A stretch of DNA of 64,000 bases, from positions 248,001-312,000 of the forward strand of contig NZ_LMPD01000005.1 in assembly GCF_001424305.1 (NCBI RefSeq), given 5' to 3'. Source of the DNA: Pedobacter sp. Leaf176 (GTDB lineage: Bacteria; Bacteroidota; Bacteroidia; Sphingobacteriales; Sphingobacteriaceae). A program made the position numbers and the translations under genes. This document shows positions 1 through 9,263 of this stretch, piece after piece. Position 1 is the stretch's first letter, and each line of letters opens with the position of its first letter. Below the pieces are notes generated by a model. The model ran no database searches. It was not told the origin of the DNA and was given only the letters and a program-made list of their open reading frames with translations.

Positions 1-472
1 TTTGTTGATTAGCAAAAAAGATCTGCTTAGACATGCAAATCTAATAAAGATCCCTGATGCCACTTCACCCATTAACGGTGATGAAGAAATGGTGACATCA
101 CTTGATATCAAATTAAACGCAATATGCAAGTCAGATGATCAGTATCGGATTATCTATCACAAAGCAAGAGCTGACTATAAAGTATATCTCGAAAGTTTAG
201 TTGATGTACATTCGGAGCTTAGAACCAATATTTTAAATTGGGAGGAAAATATGAGACTAAAGGCATCGCGACTTACGCATAACTTTAAGATGGACGATTC
301 CTACACTCCCCAAAAGTTCTTCAGTGACTTTTTTAATGAAGCGGAAAAGGAAATATTAACCTTTTATGGAGAAAATGAACTAAAGGGAGATAAAGAAAAA
401 TTATTATGCGGAATTGTATTTGAGTTAGCAGCACAATGCCCATTAGATTGGAGGAAAAATGGAACTGATTAA
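1..472 (+). CDS. ABC-3C system effector, C-terminal fragment (5' end outside window)
   Basis: An open frame enters from the left edge (codons begin at base 2) and gives 156 residues. No convincing start is visible, so this is the C-terminal part of a longer protein. It is helical and ends in a Trp/Leu-rich stretch (CPLDWRK near the end) resembling the C-terminal domain that links effectors to ABC-three-component systems. The stop overlaps the next gene by 14 bases, and that gene overlaps the ATPase gene, so all three are translationally coupled. The effector domain lies upstream and cannot be read. Assignment rests mainly on operon order (effector, middle component, ABC ATPase). The family is known from comparative genomics as a conflict/defence system related to Lamassu. 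Confidence 0.6.
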   Translation, partial: LLISKKDLLRHANLIKIPDATSPINGDEEMVTSLDIKLNAICKSDDQYRIIYHKARADYKVYLESLVDVHSELRTNILNWEENMRLKASRLTHNFKMDDSYTPQKFFSDFFNEAEKEILTFYGENELKGDKEKLLCGIVFELAAQCPLDWRKNGTD

Positions 473-1064
473 TCACTTAATACAAAATATTACCGAGAAA
501 GGCTTAACACCAAGCATCAACCTGGATAGACCGCTCTTTGTCCAACCAGAAGACCGTATGGAGTTCCGGGCCGCAAGAATTGCGGTAATTCTTGGTATAC
601 TTAACACGAAAAATGGATTAAGTAAAAACGTTATTGCATGTGTTGATTTTCTTCTAAGAAATGAAGCCTTCCAGTCTAAATTCATTTTGGAATACTTCAA
701 CGGCAAAAAAAATATTGTTGATAAGATTAAGAAATTCGAGACAACACAACAAGTGGAAATTGACTTCAATATTGTCCAATATAAAAGTGTGCCATGGGAC
801 ATCAGGTTCAATGATATGTTTATGTATTTATATACCAGAAATCTTTTGGCCTATAAATCTGATAAGGATCAAAAAAATATCAGATTATTTCTAACCGATA
901 CTGGTAAAACATATTTTGAAAAAATAAAGGATGCATTTCCTCGTGAACATAATTTTCTTGATCTTTTTGGTACAAGCATAGTTGAAGAAAAACTAATTAA
1001 AATAATAACTGAAGTAATACCTAATTCCTATTGGAAACAGAATGCCACGTTTGATAATAAATAA
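459..1064 (+). CDS. ABC-3C system middle component-like protein
   Basis: A 201-residue protein with a winged-helix look. It has an N-terminal DRPLFVQP segment (about residues 23-30), an alpha-rich centre, and a LFLTDTGKTYFEKI stretch near residue 145 that resembles the wing and recognition region of wHTH folds. There is no signal peptide or membrane segment. Size and position between an effector and an ABC ATPase match the 'middle component' of ABC-3C systems, thought to bridge effector and ATPase (LmuC-like in Lamassu terms). It overlaps both neighbours (14 and 23 bases), as expected for a fixed-stoichiometry complex. The call is from size, fold impression and context, not from a catalytic motif. 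Confidence 0.62.
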   Translation: MELINHLIQNITEKGLTPSINLDRPLFVQPEDRMEFRAARIAVILGILNTKNGLSKNVIACVDFLLRNEAFQSKFILEYFNGKKNIVDKIKKFETTQQVEIDFNIVQYKSVPWDIRFNDMFMYLYTRNLLAYKSDKDQKNIRLFLTDTGKTYFEKIKDAFPREHNFLDLFGTSIVEEKLIKIITEVIPNSYWKQNATFDNK

Positions 1065-3042
1065 ACTAATCTACCATATCCAAACTGATGATGGTAAAAA
1101 ATATGGTGCTGAAATTCCTTTTCGGGATGGTCTAAATATTATTTTTGGACCTAACTCAGTCGGGAAGACAAGTATTGTAACAGGTATAGTCTATGGGTTG
1201 GGAGCCGAAAAAGGTTTAGGTGTTTTTAAATCGATACAAAACCCTTTCAAACCGGAATTCTATAAAGAAATAGATAATAAAAGGGTTGCGAGATCTTATT
1301 TGTTATTGGAAATCTCCAATGGTGAGGATGTAGTAACGATTTTTCGATACATAGCTGGCGGAGATAATACAATAGCTGCAATAAAATCTTGTCCTGCTGA
1401 CCAATTCTATACCAACCCAGAATCGGAAAGGCTAATAGTTGTCGGTGAAGGTGTTTTTTCTGAGAACGGCTTTCAAACATTTCTTTTTAGTTTTTTGGGT
1501 CTGCGCCAAGTTGAATTACCAACCTATGATCGTAAACTATCCAAATTATATTTCGAGAATATCTTGCCTTTATTTTTTGTTGAACAAAGGGCGGGATGGT
1601 CTCAGATTCAAGCCCGTCAGGTCTTAAGGTATAATATCAAAGACATCAAAAAGGTAGCATTTGAATTTCTTTTTGGAATGGATCGTTTTAAAATTCACAT
1701 CAGTGAGATACGTTTGAAGGAACTTGATTTAGAGCTTAAAAAAATAATTGAAGAGTTATCTGGAAAAGAGGAAAACCTGTTTGTTATATCTGATGGTGAG
1801 AAGTCGGAAGATGTACTTATAGTCAATACCGACTCTATTGGTAAAGCCAGTATAAGCGACTACATTAACTACCTTGACGAGCGTTATAAAGTCGAGGCAA
1901 ATTTGGTAGAAAGTGCGGCAAATCCAGTTACAGACTTTGAAGATTCCAAAATAAATCTTCGCGAGAAAATAAAGGTTGCGAACTATCAGTTGAGGAAAGC
2001 TAACGAGAGGCTAGAAAAAATAAGTCTAGAAATAAATGAATATGAGAAATATTTGGAGCGGATACAGCTGAATAAATATAAAAATAAACAGCTTAAAAAG
2101 ATTAAGGAGGCTGAAACGGAAATAAATATAACCACATGTCCGGTTTGCGAAGCTAAATTGTTGTCTACTGAGGATGACGAATGCAAATTATGTCATAGTG
2201 ATTTGAGAAAGAAATTGTCAACCCCTGATCAAAATCTGAAGTTTTTGGAAGATGAGGAAGCTACGTTTAAAAAAGTCATTGAAAAGCGATTGTTGGATAG
2301 ACGCAAGGTTTTTGAACAAAGGAATAATCTAAAAGATGAAATTTCTGGTTTGGAGAAAGAATTAGATCATCAAATTACGACTTTTGCTGGTAGTGACTTT
2401 GCGATTTTAAGGCAAAGAATATTGAATGCCGATTCATTATATAAAGACCTCGAACGTTTCAAACGCGTAAGTGAGCGATGGAATGGACTTACATCATTGC
2501 GACAGAAAATCAAAACCGATCAGGCTGCTTTAGATAAACTAAAAGCGGAAGTGGACGCTTATAAGCAAACCGCGGATGACCAGAAAACCATCGATACAAT
2601 AAAAACATTTCTGCAGGAAAACGTAAAAAGCTTAGGCCTTTTTAAGAAGAATCGTGAACTAATAGCTGCGATTAGACTTGATGCATCGGATAACTATACA
2701 CCATATCTAGACAATTACGACATTTATAACATCAGTAGTTCAAGTGATAACATTAGAATCATCCTAAGTTATTACTTAGCACTATTACAAACATCTATTG
2801 AATTGAAAACTAAAGGGAAGATTATTTTTCCAGACATATTAGTACTTGATGAGCCCAAACAGCAAAACTTAGATAACGATTCCCTGATAGATTGTATAAA
2901 AGTTATGGCCGATCTGCCGGTTAATTCTGGTCAGATAATTTTAACGACATATAGTGAATTACCTGAAGATAAACTGAAATTGAGTGAATACATAGTGTAC
3001 GAGATGCATTCTAAAACAGATTACCTATTAAAACCGATTTAA
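1042..3042 (+). CDS. ABC-3C / Lamassu-like SMC-type ABC ATPase
   Basis: A 666-residue ABC ATPase. Walker A GPNSVGKT is at residues 36-43 and Walker B plus catalytic Glu (LDEPKQQ, D603 E604) near the C-terminus. A long coiled coil with a zinc-hook/zinc-ribbon centre lies between them: C366-x2-C369 and C381-x2-C384. The LDEPKQQN form is typical of the ABC ATPases of ABC-three-component systems rather than transporter or SbcC proteins. There are no membrane segments. Such ATPases are thought to sense aberrant DNA or phage recombination intermediates and release the effector. It overlaps the middle-component gene by 23 bases. The start is internal to the upstream gene, and the next intact gene lies 345 bases downstream. 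Confidence 0.82.
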   Translation: MPRLIINKLIYHIQTDDGKKYGAEIPFRDGLNIIFGPNSVGKTSIVTGIVYGLGAEKGLGVFKSIQNPFKPEFYKEIDNKRVARSYLLLEISNGEDVVTIFRYIAGGDNTIAAIKSCPADQFYTNPESERLIVVGEGVFSENGFQTFLFSFLGLRQVELPTYDRKLSKLYFENILPLFFVEQRAGWSQIQARQVLRYNIKDIKKVAFEFLFGMDRFKIHISEIRLKELDLELKKIIEELSGKEENLFVISDGEKSEDVLIVNTDSIGKASISDYINYLDERYKVEANLVESAANPVTDFEDSKINLREKIKVANYQLRKANERLEKISLEINEYEKYLERIQLNKYKNKQLKKIKEAETEINITTCPVCEAKLLSTEDDECKLCHSDLRKKLSTPDQNLKFLEDEEATFKKVIEKRLLDRRKVFEQRNNLKDEISGLEKELDHQITTFAGSDFAILRQRILNADSLYKDLERFKRVSERWNGLTSLRQKIKTDQAALDKLKAEVDAYKQTADDQKTIDTIKTFLQENVKSLGLFKKNRELIAAIRLDASDNYTPYLDNYDIYNISSSSDNIRIILSYYLALLQTSIELKTKGKIIFPDILVLDEPKQQNLDNDSLIDCIKVMADLPVNSGQIILTTYSELPEDKLKLSEYIVYEMHSKTDYLLKPI

Positions 3043-3110
3043 AAATACCTTGAATTTTTATGGAAGTAAACTTTTAAGTAGCTTAATTTCACCAACGATG
3101 ACAAATTGAT

Positions 3111-3330
3111 GATTTCGCTTAGTCTGATTAGGTTGTTACGAAAATTTGAGTCAATAAGTTCCGCTCAAATTGACCACCAAAACATATTCATTGATGAGAG
3201 ATTAAGGCCCCAAATTCTTGGATGTTTAATTCGCTGCGGAATCGCCTGGTTAGTGGCTGATTTCGAATCAATGATACCGAAGTTTCCATCCTCTTCACAA
3301 ATTATAAGAAGCGTTATCAAATTTCGGAGA
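3111..3330 (+). repeat. diverged repeat copy A (possible IS21-type remnant)
   Basis: The 345-base gap after the ABC ATPase holds a decayed sequence that aligns with one at 9264-9450. Shared blocks in the same order and near-identical spacing are GATTTCGCTT (3111), TTTGAGTCAAT (3145), AATTGACCACC (3168), GGAATCGC (3238) and TCAATnnTnCCGAA. On the minus strand it reads GGTCAATTTGAGCGGAA, resembling GGTCAnTTTG/CCGGAA repeats that I recall at ends of Bacteroidota IS21 elements. No transposase remains. Short ORFs across it look non-coding. Confidence 0.45.
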
Positions 3331-3387
3331 TTTTTAATATCCACATCGAAAATGGAAATTTGAGACACCAGTAAAAAAACCAACTGT

Positions 3388-5073
3388 ATGCAATTTCTCC
3401 ATGTAACAGGTTACACCGAGGTGTATCTTGAGCCAATCCCAAAAGACACACTTACTTTTGTATCGGGCTATCCTACGGATACGTTGTTGATAAGGCTCTC
3501 GAAGATTAATGCCATGCTATTTCAGCAAATGGACAACCAGATGATCGATCCAGAGATACTCAGAGAAGCAGTCTTTTGCGACGTCCCTGGTTTTGAGCGA
3601 GTGACGGAATTCCGCCCCCTATTTACCGATGAAAAAAGATGGTTTGCCGAAGGTCCGATTGGTTTGCTGATTATGGACCTACTCAAGAATTTTAAGATGA
3701 TCGAGACACTGACTCCTATCGAACCTTTGGAGTTTGCTCGAAACCTTTTCAAGACTATGTTAATCTATAATGATCTTTATTATGGCAGGCCGAAGGGAAT
3801 TGTTTTTGAATCGCTTGAAGGTTTATTCACCATGGAAACAATGCAGCAGGGGTATCTGAGGGCAAAAGGGGTGATGAAAATTGATACCTTTACCAAGTTT
3901 CTCTTCATGAGCAAATTTCTTGATAGCGATGAACTGCTTAAAGAAGAAGCGGACATGTATTGCGAGAAGATGAAGATTGAAAACCCCGGGACTTTTGCTA
4001 AGTTTTTCCTTGCCGTACTTGGCTCGGCTATCCATCCTCAAAACTGGGGCAACCACATGTTAGACCTTTCTCATTTTTGGCCGGAAAAATTGATGAGGGA
4101 ATTTGGGGCAGAACCTATGGAATTAGCTGGTAAGGAAAAGGTTTCACTTAATATGGATGTAGTCACCAAGCCATTTTTATTCCTAAGTCCGAAAAAAATT
4201 CTCGTCCTCGACTACAATTTTTTCCAGTATGCACTAGAAAATGGTTTCCTGTACTCTTTGTATCACCATAGCTCTGAGAAACTGAAGAGCAAGTTTAAAA
4301 CCTACGCAAATTTTAAAGCCTATATCGCGCTGGAATTCTTTGAAAAATACCTTGTCGGTAGTCTGCTCGGTGAAATATTTCATAAAAGGAGTCAACAGCT
4401 TATCTCCACTGAGAAGTATCAAGATTTTATCGTCCGTGCTTCGAGCTGTGATGTTTTCGTGTTTGAGGTGAAGATGAACGATCTACATCCCAACACCTTC
4501 GAAAATTTGGACTATAAGGAATTTACCAAAGAATTTTTGGACAAGCGTTTCCTTTCAGATAAGATAAATGGCAATAAGGATAAAGGGGTAGGTCAGATTA
4601 TTAGACAGCTTGGACATCTTTCAGAACCGAATAGCGACCTTCGGAACAAGCTTGGCATCACGCGTTCGGAAAAAATGAACATATATCCTGTAATCATCTG
4701 CTCAGAGCACCATATGAATATCGCGGGGGTGAATCACTATCTTAATGAAGGTTTTCAACAAAAGAGCAAGAATCTGAAGGGTAATTTCCAGACCATCAAG
4801 CCGCTAACAGTCGTCCATATTGATTTTCTGATCAAGTACTTTGGGCCGCTCAGGCGTAAACCTGCGCTTTTTGCCGAATGGTTGAGCGGTTATCATCGCA
4901 GCAGAAAGGGGCTTGAAAAACTCTATGATGAGAAAGGAGGCCCAATAACCTATCTTCTATCCAAAAGGTCACTGTTTGGCTACATGGAAATGAAAAAGAA
5001 TTTCCCAAGCCCATATAAGGCGACTGTAGACGAGATAGAAAAGTGCTTTGATTTGGAGACACAGGGTGTTTAA
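3388..5073 (+). CDS. unrecognised 561-residue protein with nuclease-like DxxxxExK motif
   Basis: I do not recognise this family. It is a soluble protein of 561 residues without signal peptide or membrane spans. Residues 355-362 (DVFVFEVK) read as Asp, four residues, then ExK at the end of a predicted beta strand, and a Gln (RQLGHL) follows about 50 residues later. That is the spacing seen in PD-(D/E)xK nuclease cores. The N-terminal 300 residues are helical and aromatic-rich with no motif I can name. It stands alone between an ABC-3C operon and a GmrSD-type gene, so a defence role is likely by neighbourhood. The nuclease reading is inference from one motif. The start is the first ATG of the frame. 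Confidence 0.6.
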   Translation: MQFLHVTGYTEVYLEPIPKDTLTFVSGYPTDTLLIRLSKINAMLFQQMDNQMIDPEILREAVFCDVPGFERVTEFRPLFTDEKRWFAEGPIGLLIMDLLKNFKMIETLTPIEPLEFARNLFKTMLIYNDLYYGRPKGIVFESLEGLFTMETMQQGYLRAKGVMKIDTFTKFLFMSKFLDSDELLKEEADMYCEKMKIENPGTFAKFFLAVLGSAIHPQNWGNHMLDLSHFWPEKLMREFGAEPMELAGKEKVSLNMDVVTKPFLFLSPKKILVLDYNFFQYALENGFLYSLYHHSSEKLKSKFKTYANFKAYIALEFFEKYLVGSLLGEIFHKRSQQLISTEKYQDFIVRASSCDVFVFEVKMNDLHPNTFENLDYKEFTKEFLDKRFLSDKINGNKDKGVGQIIRQLGHLSEPNSDLRNKLGITRSEKMNIYPVIICSEHHMNIAGVNHYLNEGFQQKSKNLKGNFQTIKPLTVVHIDFLIKYFGPLRRKPALFAEWLSGYHRSRKGLEKLYDEKGGPITYLLSKRSLFGYMEMKKNFPSPYKATVDEIEKCFDLETQGV

Positions 5074-5198
5074 AATGCACTGGGCATTCGAGGTCAAACG
5101 GTATAAAAACGTTAGCTGCCAATGGTTATGCTCAAATCTATACTTTGCAAATAACGCTTATAGCCGCCATTAACTTAATGAAGCGGTTTGGCATAGGC

Positions 5199-7136
5199 TT
5201 AATCTTGGTTGATGGCATCTTCTCTTCTAACTGGCGGCTCATACTTTTTGCCATCCCTGATTGCGCTGCAGATTGAAGGGTTCGAGAATAGGATGTTTTC
5301 GATATCGGAGCTTTGAAGGATAAGGCCCTTGATCTTTGTGGTCATAAATGTTAACATATCCTTTCCCCTTTTACTAATAGTTTCCCTATCCCAGCCTTCA
5401 CTTATGGCTACATCGATTTCATTATATGATCCGGTTTTGAAACGTTCCCTTTTATCTGACCAGCTCCTGTTACCAAGAGATGAGTTTTTCCCGTTTTTAA
5501 GAATAGTAAGATTACCTAGGGTATGCAGCAATACCTTTGTTCCATGATAGGCATGCTCTTCGGTCAGGTTTTCAAAAACCGAACTTACCTGCTGTTGCCA
5601 GTTGGCTTCATATTCCTGGGGAATAATATGTTCAATGGTTGTTGAATCAAAATCCGAAAGATCTACCTTGTCATTAGTCTCTTTATAATGATATTTAAGG
5701 TGTTCCTCATATTCGAACAGAAAATATTTAAGTGCACCCCAGCGGTGGAAACCCTTCGGTCCGCGCTCGTAGCCATATAACCCATTAAAGTAGTTCACCA
5801 TATTCGCCGTTAAAACTGGAATGTCCAATTGCTCATTCAAACGGGCCATGACAAGCACTGCTGATAGGTTGCCATTATAGATATCCCTTGCCCAGGTAGC
5901 AAAGGAACGCTCATCAATTACCCCAAGCCCCTGAATCCGATTACGGAACATGATGCGCTCGAGCTTGTCCAATGCCTGATCCAGTTTCCCTGGTTCCCAT
6001 TCAAATGATTTTAGTTGAGTGAGAAAAATCTTCATTTCCTTTCCACCATTTAAAAGTAGTACCTTATTTATCATCGGATGACTAGAGTTATGGATTTCGT
6101 ACCATTTTGGGGCAAATGCAGAAAGCTTCAAGATATAGTCTTGAATTTTTTCATAACTGACTGGACTTTCCTTGGTATTTTCCTCTCCCGAGTCATATTG
6201 TTCGGCACGGTTGGAGAATATTTCAAAGACTTTTTCCTCGGCAAGTTTTTCAGAAAAAACAGCATCCTTAGGTGTCCGGACCAATGATAGATGTGCAGAT
6301 AGAAAGATGTCCTCATCGAGAATCTGTTCTGGATTTTTAGCCAGCCAGTTGTATATGATGCCCCAGGATCTGTTCACGTCATTCCTTAGCGACTTGCGGT
6401 CTTCATCCGCCAATCCCAGTTTTTCGGTCAGGTGCATTAGGCGGTTCTTTAGTTTTTCGAGCGTGGATAAAGGCTTCCCCCTGTTGTTCATCGTTTCGAA
6501 AACGGCCTGAACGTCAAGATCCTGCTCAATTTCACGAAAATCAAATTTTAAGGCTGTAGTTACCTTCAAAAAGATAATTTCCCGATCTTGACTGGTAAGC
6601 GGTTTGATTCTTTGCTCAAAAAAATCCTTGGCCTGGGATAGATTTTTGCTGTACAAGTTAAATTGACTTTCATCAAACACAGTACCGGAATGCTCGAATA
6701 TTTTATTCAGAAGATAGGCATAGTTCTTGTCTGATTGGAAATAACAGAAACGGTAAATCCTACTGGCACCACTTCTGTTTGATCTGAATATGTATGCTTT
6801 TTCTAGGTCTTCCCTTGTTTCATTACAATATCCTTCCCCTGCATATTTTAAAAGTACTTGAAGCAAAATGCTAATGGTGGTCAACCGTTGCTGTCCATCT
6901 ACTACGTTATAGAAAGTGAAGCCCGTAAGCCATCTTTCGATTTCCTCTGGTTGAGCAGCCTCTACGTAAATGGTTCCAGTATAATGCGGTCGCAAGCATC
7001 CATTAATTTCAGAAATCTCCAGTATATCCTCCCAAAGCTCCCGAAGCTGTTTATGTCCCCAGGCATAACCGCGCTGGTAGTCGGGAATCCTATAAATTTT
7101 TTGACCGAATAGATCTGAGAGGTTAATAGCTTTCAT
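5199..7136 (-). CDS. GmrSD-type DUF262/DUF1524 restriction protein
   Basis: A 645-residue single-chain protein. The N-terminal DUF262 (ParB/Srx-like NTPase) carries YRIPDYQRGYAW at residues 15-26 and DGQQRLTT from residue 80. The C-terminal DUF1524 HNH nuclease carries EHIIP at 502-506 and a following LGNLTIL...N segment. This is the architecture of GmrS-GmrD fusions, type IV enzymes that use an NTP and cut DNA with modified (for example glucosylated hydroxymethyl) cytosines. The open frame extends 41 codons further (to 7259), but conserved DUF262 sequence begins at the ATG at 7136, so I use that start. Monocistronic, transcribed toward the 3388-5073 gene. Substrate specificity cannot be read from sequence. 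Confidence 0.85.
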   Translation of the reverse strand: MKAINLSDLFGQKIYRIPDYQRGYAWGHKQLRELWEDILEISEINGCLRPHYTGTIYVEAAQPEEIERWLTGFTFYNVVDGQQRLTTISILLQVLLKYAGEGYCNETREDLEKAYIFRSNRSGASRIYRFCYFQSDKNYAYLLNKIFEHSGTVFDESQFNLYSKNLSQAKDFFEQRIKPLTSQDREIIFLKVTTALKFDFREIEQDLDVQAVFETMNNRGKPLSTLEKLKNRLMHLTEKLGLADEDRKSLRNDVNRSWGIIYNWLAKNPEQILDEDIFLSAHLSLVRTPKDAVFSEKLAEEKVFEIFSNRAEQYDSGEENTKESPVSYEKIQDYILKLSAFAPKWYEIHNSSHPMINKVLLLNGGKEMKIFLTQLKSFEWEPGKLDQALDKLERIMFRNRIQGLGVIDERSFATWARDIYNGNLSAVLVMARLNEQLDIPVLTANMVNYFNGLYGYERGPKGFHRWGALKYFLFEYEEHLKYHYKETNDKVDLSDFDSTTIEHIIPQEYEANWQQQVSSVFENLTEEHAYHGTKVLLHTLGNLTILKNGKNSSLGNRSWSDKRERFKTGSYNEIDVAISEGWDRETISKRGKDMLTFMTTKIKGLILQSSDIENILFSNPSICSAIRDGKKYEPPVRREDAINQD

Positions 7137-7259
7137 CGTGCTTTTAAATTGAAATTTAGAGGCCACAAGGTAACCTTTTCTAGTCTTGCAGTCAATGGCA
7201 AACAAGCGTTTTTTGCACAAAAAATGAGACTGATAGCCATTGAATATTTTAGTTTCCAT

Positions 7260-7669
7260 GGCCGTAAATCATTTGGTGTTTTTTTCTCTCGGTGCTTTGG
7301 AAGGGTGTAAAACGGCAAAGCTTCGGCTAAAGTACAGATGATATCACACCTATTTTTGCATAGAGGAAAAGTCGAAAATCACTTGTCGTTTATCGATTGG
7401 AATGGGTGTTTTACCTTTAACAATTGGCACTGCAATAGTCGCTGGCCCAATTTGTTTTTTATGAATATCAGAATAGAAATTTTAATCAGAAAAGGCATGA
7501 TGTGCAAAACTTGCGAAGCAGAAACTCAACCGCTTCAAAAGTTTGGTGTATGCAGATATGGCGATTTCAAAGCCCAGATTTGCCTGTCCTTTGGAATATC
7601 AAAGATTATTTGTATAATAGGGCGGTCCAACGCCCCTAAAAGGGGGCGCAATAAAAAATTGCGATAGCT
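7260..7669. other. gap with GC-rich hairpin before a small gene
   Basis: No convincing gene was found in this stretch. A 109-residue open frame (7338-7667) has no domain and unnatural composition. The clear element is a hairpin at 7631-7648: stem CGCCCC / GGGGCG with a six-base loop, ending 21 bases before the ATG at 7670. It lacks a U-tract, so it is not a typical terminator and may instead lie in the leader of the small gene. Confidence 0.4.
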
Positions 7670-7840
7670 ATGGACTATAACCAAATCATCAAATTAGTTG
7701 CCGTCATCGGCGGGTCTGCAAATGTCGGTATTGCGCTCACACTTATCTATAAGTTTATATTAAGGAAGAGGCCTTTGGAGGAAACAGAAGAATTTGACAG
7801 CAAGGGAAGGGTATTGAAACGCCATAAAAAATTCAGGTAA
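7670..7840 (+). CDS. small single-span membrane protein (56 residues)
   Basis: This short frame starts at ATG 7670. A hydrophobic stretch at about residues 8-31 (IKLVAVIGGSANVGIALTLI and on) is followed by a basic, charged tail rich in Lys, Arg and Glu. The pattern is one membrane span with a cytoplasmic tail. I know of no family. It sits between a GmrSD-type gene and a phospholipase-D-like gene, 21 bases downstream of a strong hairpin. Small membrane proteins are common in defence loci, but function is unknown. Codon use and the clean TM-plus-tail pattern argue for a real gene; the length leaves doubt. Confidence 0.45.
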   Translation: MDYNQIIKLVAVIGGSANVGIALTLIYKFILRKRPLEETEEFDSKGRVLKRHKKFR

Positions 7841-7888
7841 CAGGATGCAATCTAATGGACGAAAATTTATTCGTGTCACTTTGCTATG

Positions 7889-8085
7889 CTAGATTTGGCC
7901 TTCGGGGTATTGGTTACCTTCCAAAGCTTGTAATTTATATTGTACATAATCTTGAAGGCCGCGCTTGCTTTTCAATCAATTCCTCCCAGTCGATGCTATG
8001 GGCATCCCACTTCAGGCAGAACTGTCCAAGATCTAATGATGGAGGCAGCTGATAATTACTTCCGTTCCATCTTTTCGGTCTTATA
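7889..8085 (-). pseudogene. possible C-terminal gene remnant with one frameshift
   Basis: Reading the minus strand from about 8085 gives a natural-looking protein segment (LPPSLDLGQFCLKW, then SIDWEELIEK) that hits a premature stop. Shifting one base after EELIEK continues as KRGLQDYVQYKLQALEG to a stop at 7889-7891. The two halves join sensibly only across the shift, suggesting a decayed C-terminus. The parent family is not recognised. No matching N-terminal part was found upstream, where 8085-8197 looks non-coding. Confidence 0.3.
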
Positions 8086-8197
8086 CTAAAATTTATAAAA
8101 AAGCGGGGATGTCTAAAGCAGATAAATATTTGGCGCAATCGTATTTGGATGGCATCAAATATAAATATTACTGAGAATGCAATACCCTTAAATAGTG

Positions 8198-9019
8198 TCA
8201 AGCAAGTTTAAGTTTGATAAAAGTCTCAGCAAAACCTGCTGCAAATTCGTGACTATGGTTCACAGTGACCGTTTCTTTGTTATACTGGGCCTTTACAGTC
8301 CAATTGTAAGAGCCATGAACAACAGTCTTCAAATCAATGATACAGAATTTATGATGCATCAGGTTTTTGTATGTGCCTTGAGGTAATTTGTAATAAGCTT
8401 CAAAGTGCTGTAGAACTTTTGACTTTAGCTTTGCATTAATATCATCGTCCATTGCTACAATCTGGATATTGACACCAGCAATTTTCTTTGCGTGTAATTC
8501 CCTTAATAAATCCAAATCTGTTAGCCACGCGACGGCTACCCAGATCAAAAACTTGGCTTTCCTGATCTCATCTATAATAATTCCTCTGTTTTCCTCAAAA
8601 TATGCTTCAATTTTTATAGGATCTTGTATAAGCGCACCGCTTATCTTATAGCCACCATTTCCAGCATCTACAAACTCATATCCATCTTCTTTGATAACAA
8701 CATTTATTGTCTTTACTGCCGCATTAAGGTCTAGACCAGATTCAAGAAAATGGACTTTAGACACAACTGTTTCGAGCAAGGCTTGCATTTCCTTAGTGCC
8801 ATTAATCTCTTTAAGCTTTTCTACAACATACGCATTTCTGGAAAGAGCATTTGGCATCCCCCCGTTCCCCCATTCATAAACATCCTTAAAGCCAACACTA
8901 TGGAAAAGCGTGAGTATTTCCGGCCCTGACAATTTAGGGAACGATTCTTTATCGCCAGAAATATAGGTCTTAAGTCTGTCTAGTGTCAGGGGTGATAATT
9001 TCATTGTGGAGTTGTCCAA
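8198..9019 (-). CDS. phospholipase-D-like nuclease-fold protein
   Basis: A 273-residue soluble protein. The C-terminal half is a PLD-like domain with one HKD motif: H222-x-K224-x4-D229, then G-S-x-N (GSYNW). Single-HKD proteins of this size dimerise to form the active site; known relatives include Nuc/BfiI-type nucleases. The N-terminal 120 residues are helical and of unknown role. The gene diverges from the endonuclease gene starting at 9537, sharing a ~500-base intergenic region. In a defence island a DNA or RNA nuclease is more likely than a lipase, but this is inference. The start is the first ATG, with residues 1-25 naturally continuing the helical domain. Confidence 0.75.
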   Translation of the reverse strand: MDNSTMKLSPLTLDRLKTYISGDKESFPKLSGPEILTLFHSVGFKDVYEWGNGGMPNALSRNAYVVEKLKEINGTKEMQALLETVVSKVHFLESGLDLNAAVKTINVVIKEDGYEFVDAGNGGYKISGALIQDPIKIEAYFEENRGIIIDEIRKAKFLIWVAVAWLTDLDLLRELHAKKIAGVNIQIVAMDDDINAKLKSKVLQHFEAYYKLPQGTYKNLMHHKFCIIDLKTVVHGSYNWTVKAQYNKETVTVNHSHEFAAGFAETFIKLKLA

Positions 9020-9263
9020 TTGATTACGGCTAATCTAGAAATTATTATCATTATTATTCCATCCAGCTTATGGGTATTTATGCTAACTTATTAATTTTAA
9101 CCAATTACAATATTTGTGGTTAGATTATATCCCGATTTAAAAAAAATCTAGCCATTTTTCCACTTTTATATAGAAAAACAAATAGCTCCAATAAATCGAC
9201 AGAACAATACGGAATTAGACTACGTGCATCTGGCGGAATAAATAAAAGACTAATCTAATTAAA

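Noticed and set aside
3106..3363. 85-residue frame in the gap after the ABC-3C operon
   Set aside because: The stretch aligns as DNA with the repeat at 9264-9450, where the same frame is not kept, so it is not selected as protein.
7338..7667. 109-residue frame before the small membrane gene
   Set aside because: Unnatural composition and no family; ends inside the hairpin region next to a better gene start.
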